From: Anthonomus grandis grandis
Lineage: Eukaryota > Arthropoda > Insecta > Coleoptera > Curculionidae
Assembly: GCF_022605725.1 (NCBI RefSeq)
Contig: NC_065550.1
Span: 25,610,262 to 25,674,261, forward strand
DNA: 64,000 bases
Reading direction: 5' to 3'
The stretch's first letter is position 1; the number at the start of each line of letters is the position of its first letter. The translations under genes and the position numbers were made by a program. Shown piece by piece: positions 23,508-38,500 of this stretch. Below the pieces are notes generated by a model that ran no database searches, was not told where the DNA came from, and saw only the letters and a program-made list of their open reading frames with translations.

Positions 23508-26500
23508 CTAAAATGTATAGATGAAAAATGTATAGAAATTATTACTTTCTGCCACTAAAGTACGGCATTTAAGCGATGCTGTTATTATATGATCACTTGT
23601 TGGAAAAAAGACTAATAAGACTACTAAGTTCACATATTACTATTATCCTCTAAGTAAACCAATTATATATGTCTCAGGATAGTAGCAAATAGAGTAAAAC
23701 CTCAAAGGCTGTTTGCCGTAACATTCTGATGACCTGCATTTCAGCCCTGTTTTGTCATACAAGTATCTAAGAATCAGACTTTTTTTCAATTGCAGGCTTC
23801 TTGTGAAGCTAAACATCAGGTAATAAAATCAATTCGATTATCATTTCGCGGATAACCTTGACTGCACTTATGTAGGTTATCCAGAGAGTTCAAAACGCAA
23901 GGAAAGTGTGAATTATTGGTTGAAAAATGGACCCAAGAGGCAGTTCCTGACATTACGACCTGCATTTGAGCACTCCTTCCAGAAGTCTTTGAAGTCAAGA
24001 GCCTGCGTATCCTAACGTTGCGCATAAGATCCGTAGTTCAGTACCATCTTTTTTTCAATTGTGAAGTTCCTGTGATAGCTAAACAGGTAAAAGGAACTTA
24101 ATTATTATATAGAAGATAATCTTGACTGCACTTATGTAGGTTATCCATAAAGTTCAAAACGCAAGGAAAGTGAATTATTTATTGAAAAATTGACCCAAGA
24201 GGCTGCATTTTGTAACCTGCCTTACCAGAAATCTTTGAAGAATCTGCGCGTAGTAACGTTCCGCATGTGACAGGAGCCTTAAAAGACAGTTTTTCTTATT
24301 TAGGACTTTTGTAGTCAGCTGGGAAATTGTAAATTATTTCCTAGTAGGTTGCATGTCGTAATCTCCATTTGAATACCATAGGCATCTTATGAGCTAGGAT
24401 TTTTCCCTAGCCTTGTTGAAGCTAACCAACAAGAAAAATTACTTCCTGAACGTTCAGAATTCAAGGAAATTTATAATTGTTGGTTGAATTAACCCAATAG
24501 ACTGTATCTCATAACATTCGCATGTGCATTTAAGCACCATGTGGAGGTACACATACCAGTCAGAATATTTTGGGAGAACTAAAAAATGGATGGAAAACTC
24601 CTTGTAGTGTTAACCAGGTAGACACCACTGCCAGGACAGTTTTGACTGCATTTATGTAGATAATCCTGAACTCTCAAAATTCGAGAAAAGTGTAATTTAT
24701 TTGCTAACATTTTAACAAGAGACTCGCATTCTGACATGCATTTGATCACCACTTTCCACAAGACAAGAACTATCGGGGTCTTCAAAGTCAGAGTCGTAAA
24801 TATTGGCTTCAGTTGAAAAAAATCACTTCAATTCGCCTAAACTTTTAAATATCAGGAAAAATTTGAATTATTGAATAAATTAATCGAAAAAGAAGTAGTT
24901 CCTAAGACCAGTAGAGTATAATTGAACTATAGCACGTATTGCAACAATTCAGGGCATTTAAGCAACGCTGCTATTATATGATCACATTCGACACTCTGTT
25001 GCCAAAAAGCCTAAAGAAGTTCACTTCTTACAACCTTCTAACTAAACCAAGTATGCCTCAGGATAGTAATAAATGACATAAAGCCCGAGAGGCTATATGT
25101 TGTAATATTCTGATCGGCATTCCAGCACCGTTTGCCATGCAAGTGTCTAAGGGGCTTTTGTTTCAATTGTTGACTTCTTGTGAAGCTAAACAGGTAAAAG
25201 GATCAATTTGATTATCGAGGACAATCTTGACTGCACTTATATAGGTTATCCACAAAGTTTAAAATGCAAGGCAAATGTGAACTATTGATTGAAAAATTTA
25301 CCCACAAGGCAGGACTTTATGACCTGCATTTGAGCACTGTTTATCAGAAATCTTTGAAGTCAAGAGGCTGCGTATCTCAACGTTTCGCATGTCACAGGAG
25401 TCTCCATAGACAGTTTTTTATTTAAGACTTTTGGCAAAGTTAACCAGCTGAGAAATTGTAAATTATTTGCCAATAAGTTGCGTGACGTAACATTCTAATT
25501 TACATTTGAGTACCATAGACATCTTAACAGATAGGATTGTTTTAAATTTAGGAATTTGAGTATTGTGAACATTCAAAATTCAAGCAAATTTCTTATTGTT
25601 AGTTAAATTAACCTAATAGACTATATCTCGTAATATTTTCATGTACATTTGACCATTATATGTATATACAGGGTGTCCCAAATTCGAGGATGACCATTGG
25701 AATCTCGGAAACCGTAAGAGTTACAGGGTCGGTTAAATGGAGGTAAAGTTGCGCAATTTGGAGCTTAATAAAATGACGTTTAAAAAATTGTAAAAAACCG
25801 GATACTTTCGGAGATATTCAAAAAAAACCGAAATTGGTCAAAATCGTTTTTACCTTCTACCCACTTTATTTAAAGAGATATCGGAAAATTAAAAACAGTT
25901 TTTCATTGCCACTTTTCTCTTGGACTCATGGAGTTCCTATGGGAAGTACTAGAAAGAGTAATCGGACATGCAAGTGCGATACCTCATAAAAAATACTTTT
26001 TAAAAATGAGAAAATCCAACATAGTGTCCATAAGAAAAAATATAGTTGATGATGATCGGAAAAAATAAAGTTGATGATGATCGAAAAAAAACGAAACGTC
26101 GGATTAATTTTTTTTTGCGTCATGTTGTAATACATAAAAAGTGGCAATAAAAAACTGTTTTTAGTTTTCCGATATCTCTTTAAACAAAGTCGATAGAAGG
26201 TAAACACGATTTTGACAAATTTCGGTTTTTTTCCGATGACTCCGGAAGTATCCGGAATTTTAAAATTTTTTAAACGTCATGTTATTAAGCTCCAAATTGC
26301 GCAACTTTGCCTCCATTTAACCGACCCTGTAACTCTTACGGTTTCCGAGATTCCAATGGTCACCCTCGAATTTGGGACACCCTGTACACATACGAGTCGG
26401 AATTATGTTACATTTTGGTAAAACTGAATAATAGAAGCAAGACTTCTTGTAGTATTAATCAGAACCCTCAAAATCCAGGAAAAATTTAATTTATTTTCAA

Positions 26501-29500
26501 AATTCTCCCAATGTATCTCGTAGCATTTTAACATACAGAGCACAATTTACCACAAGAGACGAACTAGGAATCAGAATTGTAAATCTTAGACTTGGAAACC
26601 AGGTAGATTATGTAGATTAATCTGAAACCTCAAAATTTAAGGCATGTGTAACTTATTTGCTAAATTTTCCCAATAGTTTTGTAGCATTCTGACATGCATT
26701 TCAGCACCACTTTCCGCAAGAGAAGAACTAGGAGTCTTAAGAGTCAGGATTGTAACTCTTGGACTTTAGTTGAAAAGATCATTTGAACTTTGAAACATTA
26801 ACAAAACTGTGAACTTTTGGATAAATTACACGAAAAAGATTTATATACTTACTTGAAAAACGAACGTTTCCTTAAACAACGGATTAGGTTGTCCTCTCCT
26901 GATGGTGGTTTTACTATGAGCTATCTCCTGTCCAGTACTACTTACTAGATTTAATTTCACGTACGTGTCAGGAGCTCTATTTAATGCTAAATTCCTATAA
27001 ACCATCGGACAGGTATGATTGGAAATGTTTCACTCAAATAGGTAGTACTTACCGAAAGTGTGATCCTTTAACAACTTCCACATTCAACCTTCCGGTAATG
27101 GAGTTATAGCACAACCCTAAAAGAAGCTCCGGTACTCCACCGTGCTGCATTGAGTGTGTGGATCCGGTACTGTCAGATCTGCTCAACAGCTCTCCAGTAC
27201 AGCCACTCAACTAAAATAGATGTCCACTTAAACGAATTATAAAATTATTTGTTCACATGTAAAGACTAAATTCTTTTCTATAAGAAAAGTTTTATGGAAG
27301 ATACAAATAACGTGTATATACTGGTGCCAACAGAGACAGTTTACAAATGAGATTATTACATACAGAGAAAAGGAAGAAAGAAATCGGTACCTCTTTAAAA
27401 AGATTGTCACATACCGTTGTATTGGACCGGGATTCCATGGACAGCCAAAAGTTATTTTCGAGTTCCAAGTTGATATTAGCGAAACTGATTACTGCCTCGC
27501 CGATAAGTCTTTCGCGTCTCATTCGTTCACAGCCATATAATCGCAGTCTGATGCCCATCGAATTTACATCTTCTATAATTATAATTAAACATTTTAATAA
27601 AGGCATAAAAGAATCTTAAACATTCTTACCTGGGTTAACTCTATGTAAAAGGAAGCTTTCCATAAATTGTGGATTATCACCTGAGCGTATTTTAGTCTTA
27701 TGCTTCTGTTTCTTGCTCGGTAGCAGAATCAGCCTGACCTAAACCATTAAACATGACGAATCTAGACTATAAACCACTGTTAGACTTACCTGAGTATTTG
27801 TTGGCTGTCCTCTATCTCTATTAGGGATATCCCTCGCTTGTAATACATGAACTGTCATTTTCCTCATGGGAGCATCATAAGCAAGGGCCACCTCAAGATG
27901 TCCACACCGATTAATGAGTCTGGCATTATCAGGTTCTCCGTCTCGCTCAACCACATGCCTATTGGCATCTTCTGTATCGCACGAGATGGTGATAGTTTCG
28001 TCCACTTGATGGGTGAGATCTACCGAGCGATCTTCTTCTGGATTCATCACCACGATACACTAAACCATTCACGTATATTGAATAAAAATAAACAAAAAGA
28101 GAATGAAATTAACGAGAAATAAATTGAAAATGGGAAAAAAATATTGATGAGTTTTTAGAAGAAATCAAGTTTTATTTTAAGGATTAATTATAAATTTAAT
28201 TGAAAACTATATTCAAAATGAATTTGAAACGTAAAATTTTCCATTCTCGGCGGGTCTCGTAATTCGACTCTGCGATAAATTATGAAACTCTCTCGAAATA
28301 TTTCAATTTCCAAACTCGATGTAATTATCGAAAGCAACAACTGATTTGATTGCTTTTTAATATGTAATTTTCGTCAAGAAAATTGAAATTTTGATTAAAA
28401 TGTGATTTTTGAACGTAAAGCAACAGATGCCGCACGGTGAAATAGGTAAATATAAATATTGTACTTACGTCTCTATTTTTGTTAATATCTTGAGAATCAA
28501 TGAGTCCAGTGTTTTCCAGTTTGGGATAGATCTGATTGTCGATTTTTGTCTCTCTTAAATCAGGCGTCCTTAAACAGACACAAATAATTAAATAAATATC
28601 AGCTTTCAATTCTTATCTAAGATTCCACACCAATGGATAACTAATGATATTTTTCTTGGAACATGATATAGCAAGCGATAAATGACCGAATAATTCTCCC
28701 TTATATATGAGAAATGACAAGAAAAGAGAAAATTGATACTTTGGACGTCTGGATATGGGCTAAGAACTTTATAAATTGCCTTAGAGTATGGATTAAAGAA
28801 CAAAGAGGCAAGGTCTCTGAGAAAATGCCCGCATAGGTTTTCCATTGTTACATTATTTTCGATGAAAGCACATAAAAGGAAAATACTTATGTGGTGCCAC
28901 TTTCATAAGACACAGTGATATTTTAGCAGATGTTACCAAAAAATATTTTAAAAGTTTAAAAATAATTGAGAATATTTTCTTTCTTCAAACAGTTTTATGA
29001 CTGCCTGAAAAAAATCTACGAAGTTAGTCTTGAATACCCCTTATATGAAACAAACCTAAACCACGCCCTTTGTTGATTCGACAGAAATCACATGATCGAT
29101 TTAATATTAATAAGAAAGCAGTCACGTGATGCTTGTGTCACCTATTAGTCCCGTCCACAATTTGACGTGGCAATTCAAAATGGCCGCCAAAAGTGACATA
29201 CCCTAAAAAATACAAAGAGTTGTCAATTTTGGTTTACAGGCAGTTATAAGGACCTTCAGCCAGCTATTAATATTTTAACATTAATTTGAAGGATTCGGTT
29301 TATCGTATATTTTAAGGAAAATTTAATATTTATTTATTCAAAGAGTTTAAAAAGAAATTTAAAAAATCCTCAACTGTCCGGAATAATTTCAAAAATATCA
29401 TTGCTTGAAACAAAAGTAGACTAGCGTAACTTCTAAATTCTTTTTAGCAGTTAAAAGTAAATGAAAAAATTCCCTCAAGTACTAAAAATTGGGTTAAACT

Positions 29501-32500
29501 TTTTAATTTCTTCCAGGCAATTCAAAAAGAAATTAAAAAAATCCTTAACTGCCTGGAATAAATTCAAAAATGCCACTGCTTGAAACAAAAATAGTGAACT
29601 AGGGTTTTGTAGCTTCTAGATTTTTTCTGGCTGTTAAAATCAAATTAAAAAATGTCCTGAAATACCTGGAAATTGGGTTAAATTTTTAATTTCTTCCAGA
29701 CAGTTGAAAAAGAAATTTAAAAAGTCCTTAACTGCCTGGAATATGTTCAAAAGTATCATTGCTTAAAGCAAAAATAAGGAACAAGTTTTGGCATGTTTGG
29801 CATCCCACCTAAGCTGATCAGAGTAACCAGAGCTTGTGTGGAAGGATCTAAATGCGAAGATTGGTGATGACCTCTCAGATGTATTTTACATGAGCACAGA
29901 TCTAAAATAGGAAAAGTATTACCCACGCTTTTTAATATAGCATTAGAGAAAGTAGTAAGAGGAGCAAAAATTTAATATCAGCTATTCGGGGCCAGTGGAT
30001 TCGAATTCAATCTGCTGCTAGCATATGCGGTGAGCAAAAACGTCATAAAAGTAAAAGAATATTCTCATTTGACCGACGTCACATGGTCTGTTTTGGTATA
30101 TCTGTCATGGTCACATTTTTGTATTATTGAACAATCAAGTAATACTTTCACCACCAGCTTCTCCCGCAAAATAGCATACCAAGGAAATACAGTAATTTTT
30201 AATTTTTCTTCTCCAAATTTTTCTTCCGGCAAACCGATAGACTCAGCCCAAAGGCATATAGACCCATAGCACTGCTATCCGTGAGCTACAAACTGCTCAA
30301 ACGCCTTGTATATAGTCGAATAAACCAATAAATCTTCGATGAAATCTCAATAGAATAGCCTCGTCTAAGACCGAAACAAGTTCATTCGCCAACGCATATA
30401 TCAAAGGAGGAGGTTTCCAAAGAAAACAAAAAGCTGCAGCCGCCTTCATCGACCTGTTGGCAGCTTACGACACGGTGTGGCGAAAGGGCATGATGTTTCT
30501 GTGAGTGATTTCGTGCAAAGTAACTGTCCGATTGCTTGACAACATTTTGAACGACAGAATCTTCCAAGTCGTAATAGGATCTGACACAAGCTCTGCAAGA
30601 AACTGAAGACTGGTCTACCTTAAGAAGCGGTGCTCGCGCTACTCTTGTTCAACTTATACATCTCAGACATGCCCAAAACAAGGTCAAAAAAACATGGATA
30701 CGCCGCTAATTGGAGACTTACTATAAGATGCGGCTCATTAGAGGAAGCTGAGGAAATATTTCCGGAAATGGAGACGCTAACCAAACACTAGCAAAACAGA
30801 AGTAGCCTGCTTTCACCTGAATAACAAACTCGCAAATAGGGAACTCACTATCCAGTTTAAAAATCCAACTCTAAAATATAACAAAAACATCTTGGGGTGT
30901 TTCCGCTTCTACTCTACGTTCATCTGCCTTGGGCCTCGTCTACTCAGCTGTAGAATACTATGCTCCGGCATGGCTCAACGTCCACAAAACAGATGTACAG
31001 CTCAACAATACAATGAGAATGGTTGCTGGCGTTATTAAATCGACTCCTACAGAATGGCTTCCAGTACGAAGTCATATCTCGAATATATCAAATAGAGACT
31101 CATATATCGAATAGAGACCATCATCGACTCTTGGCATTAGGGATAGACGTCAAAACAAAACAGTCATATGCCATGTAGCAACTCGATTACCAAAAAAAAC
31201 CTAGTGCACGCTAAATAGAATTAAAATGCAGCATTGCAGATGCGCCTATACTCGTACTTTACACAAATAGGGCAATAGTCTAAGCCGCTCCTGCGAGTGC
31301 GACGAAAACCAAGAAGTATTAATCTATGGTGAAAACCAAACCGTCAAACACATTATGAAGGAATGCCCTGAAACGGCTTATAACGGCAGACTAGAAGATT
31401 TTCTATCAGCAACATCAGAATCAATAGAGTATATAAATTTATTGAATATTCCTGTGTATTGATTTTGCTGTCAAAATTGTTAAGAAGAAAATCACGGCTC
31501 GAGCAGTATTAGAGGCAAAGATCAGGATACATTTATTCCAGATAAGTATCGCCATTGAAAACGCAGTCACTCAAACGGTAGATCTGATTTAATGTCTAAC
31601 ATTTGTCGTCGCTTAATGCCTGTAGTTTTATTTTGGAATCAGTGCGACTTTTGAAATCCAATTCATGCCTAAACTTAAAACCCACGTATTTATAGGCTCC
31701 ATCCTAATACTATGCCTTAAAAAGTACATCGCCTAAGATAGCGTTTACATTTAAAGAACTCAATAAAATTGAAAGGAGAATATCATTTAGTGCTTCATTT
31801 TCCTTTACAACACGTTAATTAAGTTTTAATTTGCAATTACCAAGGCCAAATTGACGTTGACCCAACCCAACTCAACCTACCATCAATTTGATCAGCTTGT
31901 GTTTGTATTAATAGATACATTTTTTCCAAAAATTGGGAAGAGTGCTTCTTGATGTTAGAATTAAGATCAGGATATACAGGTTGGCGAACAGAAGACTACA
32001 CATACACAGCCTCTCGCTTACATTTTGGTTGATAAGCGGCGCGGCTGATTCCGCTGATTTTTGTTTATAAACATCATACAACGCTTTAACTTTTAATATG
32101 CAATGCGCAGTATAAAAAAAATTTAATTACGAATCTATTCGGGCTTTACAGATGTAATTCCTGCATTAGAAAAATATCATACAAATGCCGTGTTATATTT
32201 TTTTAAATTTTACCGCAAGAGATAAAAGGTGAGCTAAGGTGGCTAAAACATTCTTCCATCTTCGTCTAAATGAACGCAAAAATACGGGATAGCTTGTGTC
32301 CAATTCTCTAGTATTTCCAAAATTATAATTAAGTACGGCAACAGTGCAATTCTTCCTCAACATGAACACGTGAATTTCAATATGGCTGAATAGTTGGTGT
32401 TGCTGATTAAATTTGGTTTGTTTTACATCATTAGTTGAGATTTTGGATGAGTGCTTAAATTTTACGTATTTCATTACCTACCGGACTTAGGTGAATTTGG

Positions 32501-35500
32501 TTACAGTAGTTCTGTTTTATTCTTTTAATAATTTTTTATTGATTAAAAAATGCTGTATGATAAATAATGAAACATATGTATATGTATTTCATACTCATAC
32601 AAATTTAATAGTTTATTCATTATTATAGAATAGAACAGACTTATTTATTCTTTACAAATTAGTAGAAAAACAGTTTTACCACTTTACCAAATCAATTTCA
32701 TTTATTCTGGATACCTGTTCCGCTAATGATATTAGCATCTTCAACAAGCAAAACATTAAAAATTTTTTAATTTAAAGTATTACACCAAAGGATATATTTT
32801 TTGGAATATTATTATAGTACCATGGTAATTAAAATCTCCCTGAATTTTAATTGCATTTGTGTATATGCATGTTACTGTTACCGTCTTAAATTATAAATTA
32901 TGAAAATAATTAATAAAATGCATGTCCATATTATAGTTATACCATATACTGAAAATACAATACAAAACGTTTCAGAATGATATTTAGTTAATTTAGTTCT
33001 CGAATTTAAATGTTATTAAATTGCATTGTTTTAATTAAAGTCTGCCATCGTTCTGAGCAATTAAAAATATATCAATAACTTTTTATTTGTTTTAATTAAA
33101 ATCAGCCGTTCTGTCTCAGAACATAATTATGATGTTCTGACTTCTGAGACATAACGGCTGATTTTAATTAAAAGAAATCATTAAATGCTTAATAGCCGAG
33201 GTTTGAATTATGGCGGAAACGCTATCTGCGCCATCTACGTTCACCTTTCACGAAGAGAGACAAAGATGGAAAATAATCGGATATTTTATAAGCGCATTGT
33301 TCACGTCTCGTTGGTCTCTGCGCTTACTAAAATAAAATTTAAAATAATCGAGCTCGAACCTCGAACACCAGCGTACTGACACGGCTTCGACGTTGCAACA
33401 TCTCGCCTGTTAGGAACTTCAGATGTATAGTGATGCATTCGACAATCTGTATAGCTAATCTAAATAGCTTGTCGTGCTACGATTCAAACTTGCCATAATA
33501 TACGTCGTAGTATTTTTAACGTAGCTTACCTTCTCAACGCATCGTTTACTTCGGCAGTAACCTTGGTAGAAGGCATCAAACCATGCTTCTCCCCGACCGA
33601 ACTAGTGGTGGAACTGCAACAAGAACTGTTGCTACTCATGCCAACTTTCCCTTTCTCCACTAGGGAGATAAGGTCGTGGCGGGGTGGGAAGAAATGACTG
33701 GTCGACGCCAATGGTACGTCCGAGTTTTGACGGCTTCGCGAACACCCCATTTCGGACTCGGAACTTGACTCACCGCCATCAAATGAAAACGTTTTTACTG
33801 AAATAAATGTGTATTTTAATGTTACCTTAACGGTTTTTGTATTAGTACAAATAATAAACAGTTAGGTGATGACTATTCCTTAATCAGTGATTCCCGCATG
33901 TGATTCAAAATAAGTATCTATGGCGCCACCTAAGGGTCATGCTTTAAAACATGAATTGAGGTCACCGGATCTCTAAAGGACCTCTAACGATTGAAACAAA
34001 TTTCACTTTTATACCGCGGCGCCATCTGAGAGTATGAAGCCAACAAGGTGAAACAAATCTGGATTGAAGCAAAACGTAATTAATAGTGGAAAAAACCAAC
34101 TGGTATTAAAAATTCTACATGTTTTAAATAACGTTTTAAATATTGCTTTCTATAGAATTGATTTTACGATACTAACCTCATTCTATATTTCTTTCTGCAG
34201 AGCAAAAAAAATGCAATAAGGGTGATGAATTGACAACTAATTTACATTTTCTAAGCTTATCGCTGCGAGAAAATCATATAAAATACGACTTTAATCTACT
34301 TTTCACAATTTGACTACGTCACGGACGGAGTTCGGCTTGATTATTAGATCGAACAGCGGAGTATCCGAGAGAACTTCTATTGGGCATGAAATCGTATCGA
34401 TTCGAAATAGAGTTACCGTACGAAGTTAATTTTTTTTCTTATTCGCTGAATAATTTACACCAAGGTCGGAAAGTAAATTTAGATACGCGGTTATCGACAT
34501 GAAAGATATATAAAACTGTAATATAACTTGGAAGTTCTGGCACTACTTATTCGTTTGGAAAAACTAATGCTAGTTTATGATGTCTGCCATATTTGAAAAG
34601 AAAAAGAACCGACGAGAGTTTTATTGTCAGATCTATTGTATGGTTCTTGCATGATAATTTATTATCTAGATAAACACCCAGAAATTTGATCGCGTCTATT
34701 CTCTGATGTCTTTCCCTTAAAGAGAAATTAACCACCTCTGTTTTATTTAGATTCAAGCATAGATTATTGTCAGCAAACCATACTTTTAACTTGTGAAGAG
34801 TTGCACTAGTTCCATTCTGTAGGGAAATCAGATCTGAATGCTGACTGAGAAGAGTTGTGTCATCCGCATATTGTACAGATATCACCTCTGAGAAGTGGGC
34901 GGATAATTCATTTACATAAAGTTAAAACAGAAGAGGACCCAAGATTGATCCTTGAGGCACCCCTGTTGTTATTCGAAGTATGGAGGATGTTCTTCCTCCA
35001 CAAGTCACCATCTGCTGACGCTCACAAAGGTAGGACTGGATAAGTTCCAGGCAAATACCCCGGATACCATAAAAAAACAAACTTGCTCAACAAAATACTA
35101 TGCGAGACACAGTCGAACGCTTTTGAGAGGTCGCAGAAAATTGCACTCACTGTCTTGCCCCCCTCAAATGCATCAACTAGGTAGTCTACCATTACCCTGA
35201 GTGCATCAGCAGTGGATCTTCCTTTTCGAAAGCCAAACTGCGCTGGTGAAAGTAAATTATGTTTATCAAGAAAAGATATGAGACGTTGGTTTAGACAGAG
35301 CTCAATGGGCTTGGATAATATCGGTATTATTGATATTGGTCGATGATTTCCTGGATCATCCATATTACCCTTTTTAAATATAGGAACAACTTTACTTATT
35401 TTAAGCTTTTGTGGAAATGTACCAGATGAAAAACATTTGTTTATTATTAGAGATAGTGGTAGGGCCAAACCATTTGCAAGTTGTTTCAATATTTTATTGC

Positions 35501-38500
35501 TCAAACCAAAGATGTCTTGAGCAGAACTATCACTTAAACTTTTTAATAGATCAATGACTTCTATTTCGGTAACAGGTGAAAGAAATACTGTTGAATTATT
35601 ATGTAAATATTTTGCTGTAAATTGTACGGGATCATTAGATTTTTGGAGTGTATTTGTAATTGAGTCAGCTATATTCACAAAGAATTTGTTAAACTCATCG
35701 GGAGTTACATTACATTTCGAATTACTAGGATCATTATTTTTTGTTTCTTTAATGATGTTCCAGATGGTTTTGGATTTGTTATGACTATTTCCTATTTTGT
35801 TTGTATAATACGAGTGTCTCGCTTGTTTTATTTTAGTTTTATATTCCTTGATACGAATTTTTAGCCATTCTGAGAGATCTAGAGTACTGTTATGTTTATT
35901 TAAGGTAGAAAAGAAGTTTAAGTTATCTCTCAATCTTTTCACTTCATTATTAAACTATTTTTTTTCTTTATTTGTGGTGAGAATTGTTTTAGTTTTTTTG
36001 GGAATATAAAAGTCTATAATAGACATTAGAACATTGAGAAATATTTCAAAAGAATTGTCAACGTTACAATTATCAAGTACCAACAACCAGTCAACGTTTA
36101 GTAATGAAGTAACACAGCGGGAAAATCTCTCTCCACAATACGGTCTGAACTCTAAGACCGTTGTGTGGGTGTTTTCAGTAGTTTCATTTATTGATTCATA
36201 TGTATTAATAATAGCCATATGATCTGACATATAAGTGTCCCATAGAGTACATTTACAATTAATTGCACAATTTGTTATGCAGTTATCAAGGCAACTGCTT
36301 TTTGTGGTTTTTGAGATTCTAGTTGCGCTATTTATCAGGAATTTAAAGTCATATGTGCTGACAAGTTGGGTGAACAAGTGAGGTTATCCTCTAGAAGATC
36401 TATATTAAAATCACCATAAATAAAGGTACATTTGCGTCTATGGAATAAGAAATTTAGAAATGTATCAAGACTCTGAAAGAACACGTCTAATTTACCTGAT
36501 GGAGATCTGTAGACACTCAAAACTACAACCTGCAAGGCTTCAATCTCAGTCGCAACGATTTGAAAGTGTGTCTCTATTGACATGTTGTCTATAGTTGGGA
36601 TCTTCTTTACAAGAAACGATTCTCTGGTGTAGATAAGGACTCCACCTCCTCCTGCTTCAGTACGGCTGAAACTGTTGGATAGATGGTATCCAGGCAGAGA
36701 GTAACTTTCTACTGCTTGTTGAGGAAGCCAATGTTCTGATAGACATATTATATCAAAATTCTTGTTTTCAATCTGGATTTCCAACTCATCCAATTTTTTT
36801 GTCAAACTTCGGATGTTAAGATGTAGATGGTATCCTTTAGTTCTGGAGTCACTCCTACCATAAACTTTTTTTTGTCTGATTGGTTTTGTTTTGGGATACA
36901 CTGTTTAACGTAGACATCAGTGCAGTTGCTATGCTTAGTAACATAATTTTTTATATCCTTTTCGGTGATAGTTTCATTAATTTTTGATAAGAAGACCCAC
37001 ACCCTTCTGTTTTGTTGGGCAGACGTGGAACCTAATTGTGTTTCATGATCTTCTCGACTTCCAATTTGAAGGTTTTTTTTCCTAAAGGATCGACGTTCTT
37101 GTCTTCCTTGATGTTGTTCGAAGCTTCGCCTCTTTGATAGGGATTCTGTTTCAGAGTTTTGAATGTGTTGTTTAAGTAAATGAGTGATCTTGAATCGTCG
37201 GAAGAATCTGATCAGAATTTTGTTGATTCCGAGTTATGTTGATTCCGACACAAACTTTTAAAGAAGATTTACTTAAAGAACGGATAAGCCGATAAGGCCC
37301 AAAAATCAACACTATTTTGATGAAACTCTCTCCCAATTTAATAGAATAGATTTTCTCGACCATTTTAGAAGTAAACCCTGAAGTAGCAAATAATTACACA
37401 ATTTTAAACTCTATTAGGGAAAGGTGTTCTAAAATGACATAGCGGTATTTATTCTCCAACTGCTGGCGCTATTTAGACAATAGTTTGCTTGCATGTCACA
37501 AACCAAGACCAGATATCATGTGGGCACTCTATTTGTTTTACGTTTATGATATGTAGAAGATAACCTCAAAAAATTATTTTTAGCGGTGTAGAAATTTTGC
37601 ATGTGCTGTTTTTATTACGAAATTGTGCTGATTTTAAAGTAAAACCAGGGTAAGTATTTAAATGTAAGTGTATACTTCAGATTCACGTGCGCGGAAATGT
37701 CGTTTAATATGAAATAAGATTATTCTGCATTAACAAAGGACTATCTGTTACTGCGGGTAAAACGACACAGATAGGCATGAAGGTAGTTAGATGAGCATAT
37801 ACTATTACTTGAGTCTAGATTGTTCGGGATAACAACAACAGATATAAAGAAACTTGCGTATGAGTTTGCCACTAAAAATGGCATTCCAAATAGATTTAAA
37901 GATCGTAGCGCTGGACGAGAGTGGCTGAGAGGATTTCGTATACGACATCTTGAAATATCTCTAAGGCAGCCTGAAGCTGTGTCTGCGGCTAGAGCCATGG
38001 CATTTAATAGACCACAAGTGCAAAATTTTTTTAATACGTTATAAATTTCCTAAAAAAAGAAAAAATTGATGTGCATCGGATTTACAATATGGACGAAAGA
38101 GGCTTGTCCACAGTGCAAAGGCCTTCAAATTTTTTTGCCAAAACTGGAAGAAAACAAGTAGGATCATTAACCAGTGCTGAAAGAGGTCAGCATGTAACAT
38201 GTGTTTGCTGCATGAATAGTGTAGGTAATTTTGTGCCACCTGCTTTGATTTTCCCTAGGAAAAATAGAAAGGAGGAACTTTTAGATGCTTCACCTCCAGG
38301 TTCTTTGGGATTATGTAACGAGACTGGATGGATGACATCTGATTCCTTTGCTTTGTGGTTAAAGCATTTTCAGACTTTTGTTAAAGCTTCTCCCGACTCA
38401 AAAGTTTTATTACTTCTGGATGGGCACACTAGTCACAAATCAATAAATGCCTTGACGTTTGCCAGAAGAAATGGAATAATCCCTTTATGCTTTCCTGCCC

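Noticed and set aside
37180..37240. Plus-strand acidic open stretch MSDLESSEESDQNF
   Set aside because: It lies inside the ORF1 region of the minus-strand LINE, has no splice context and ends quickly.
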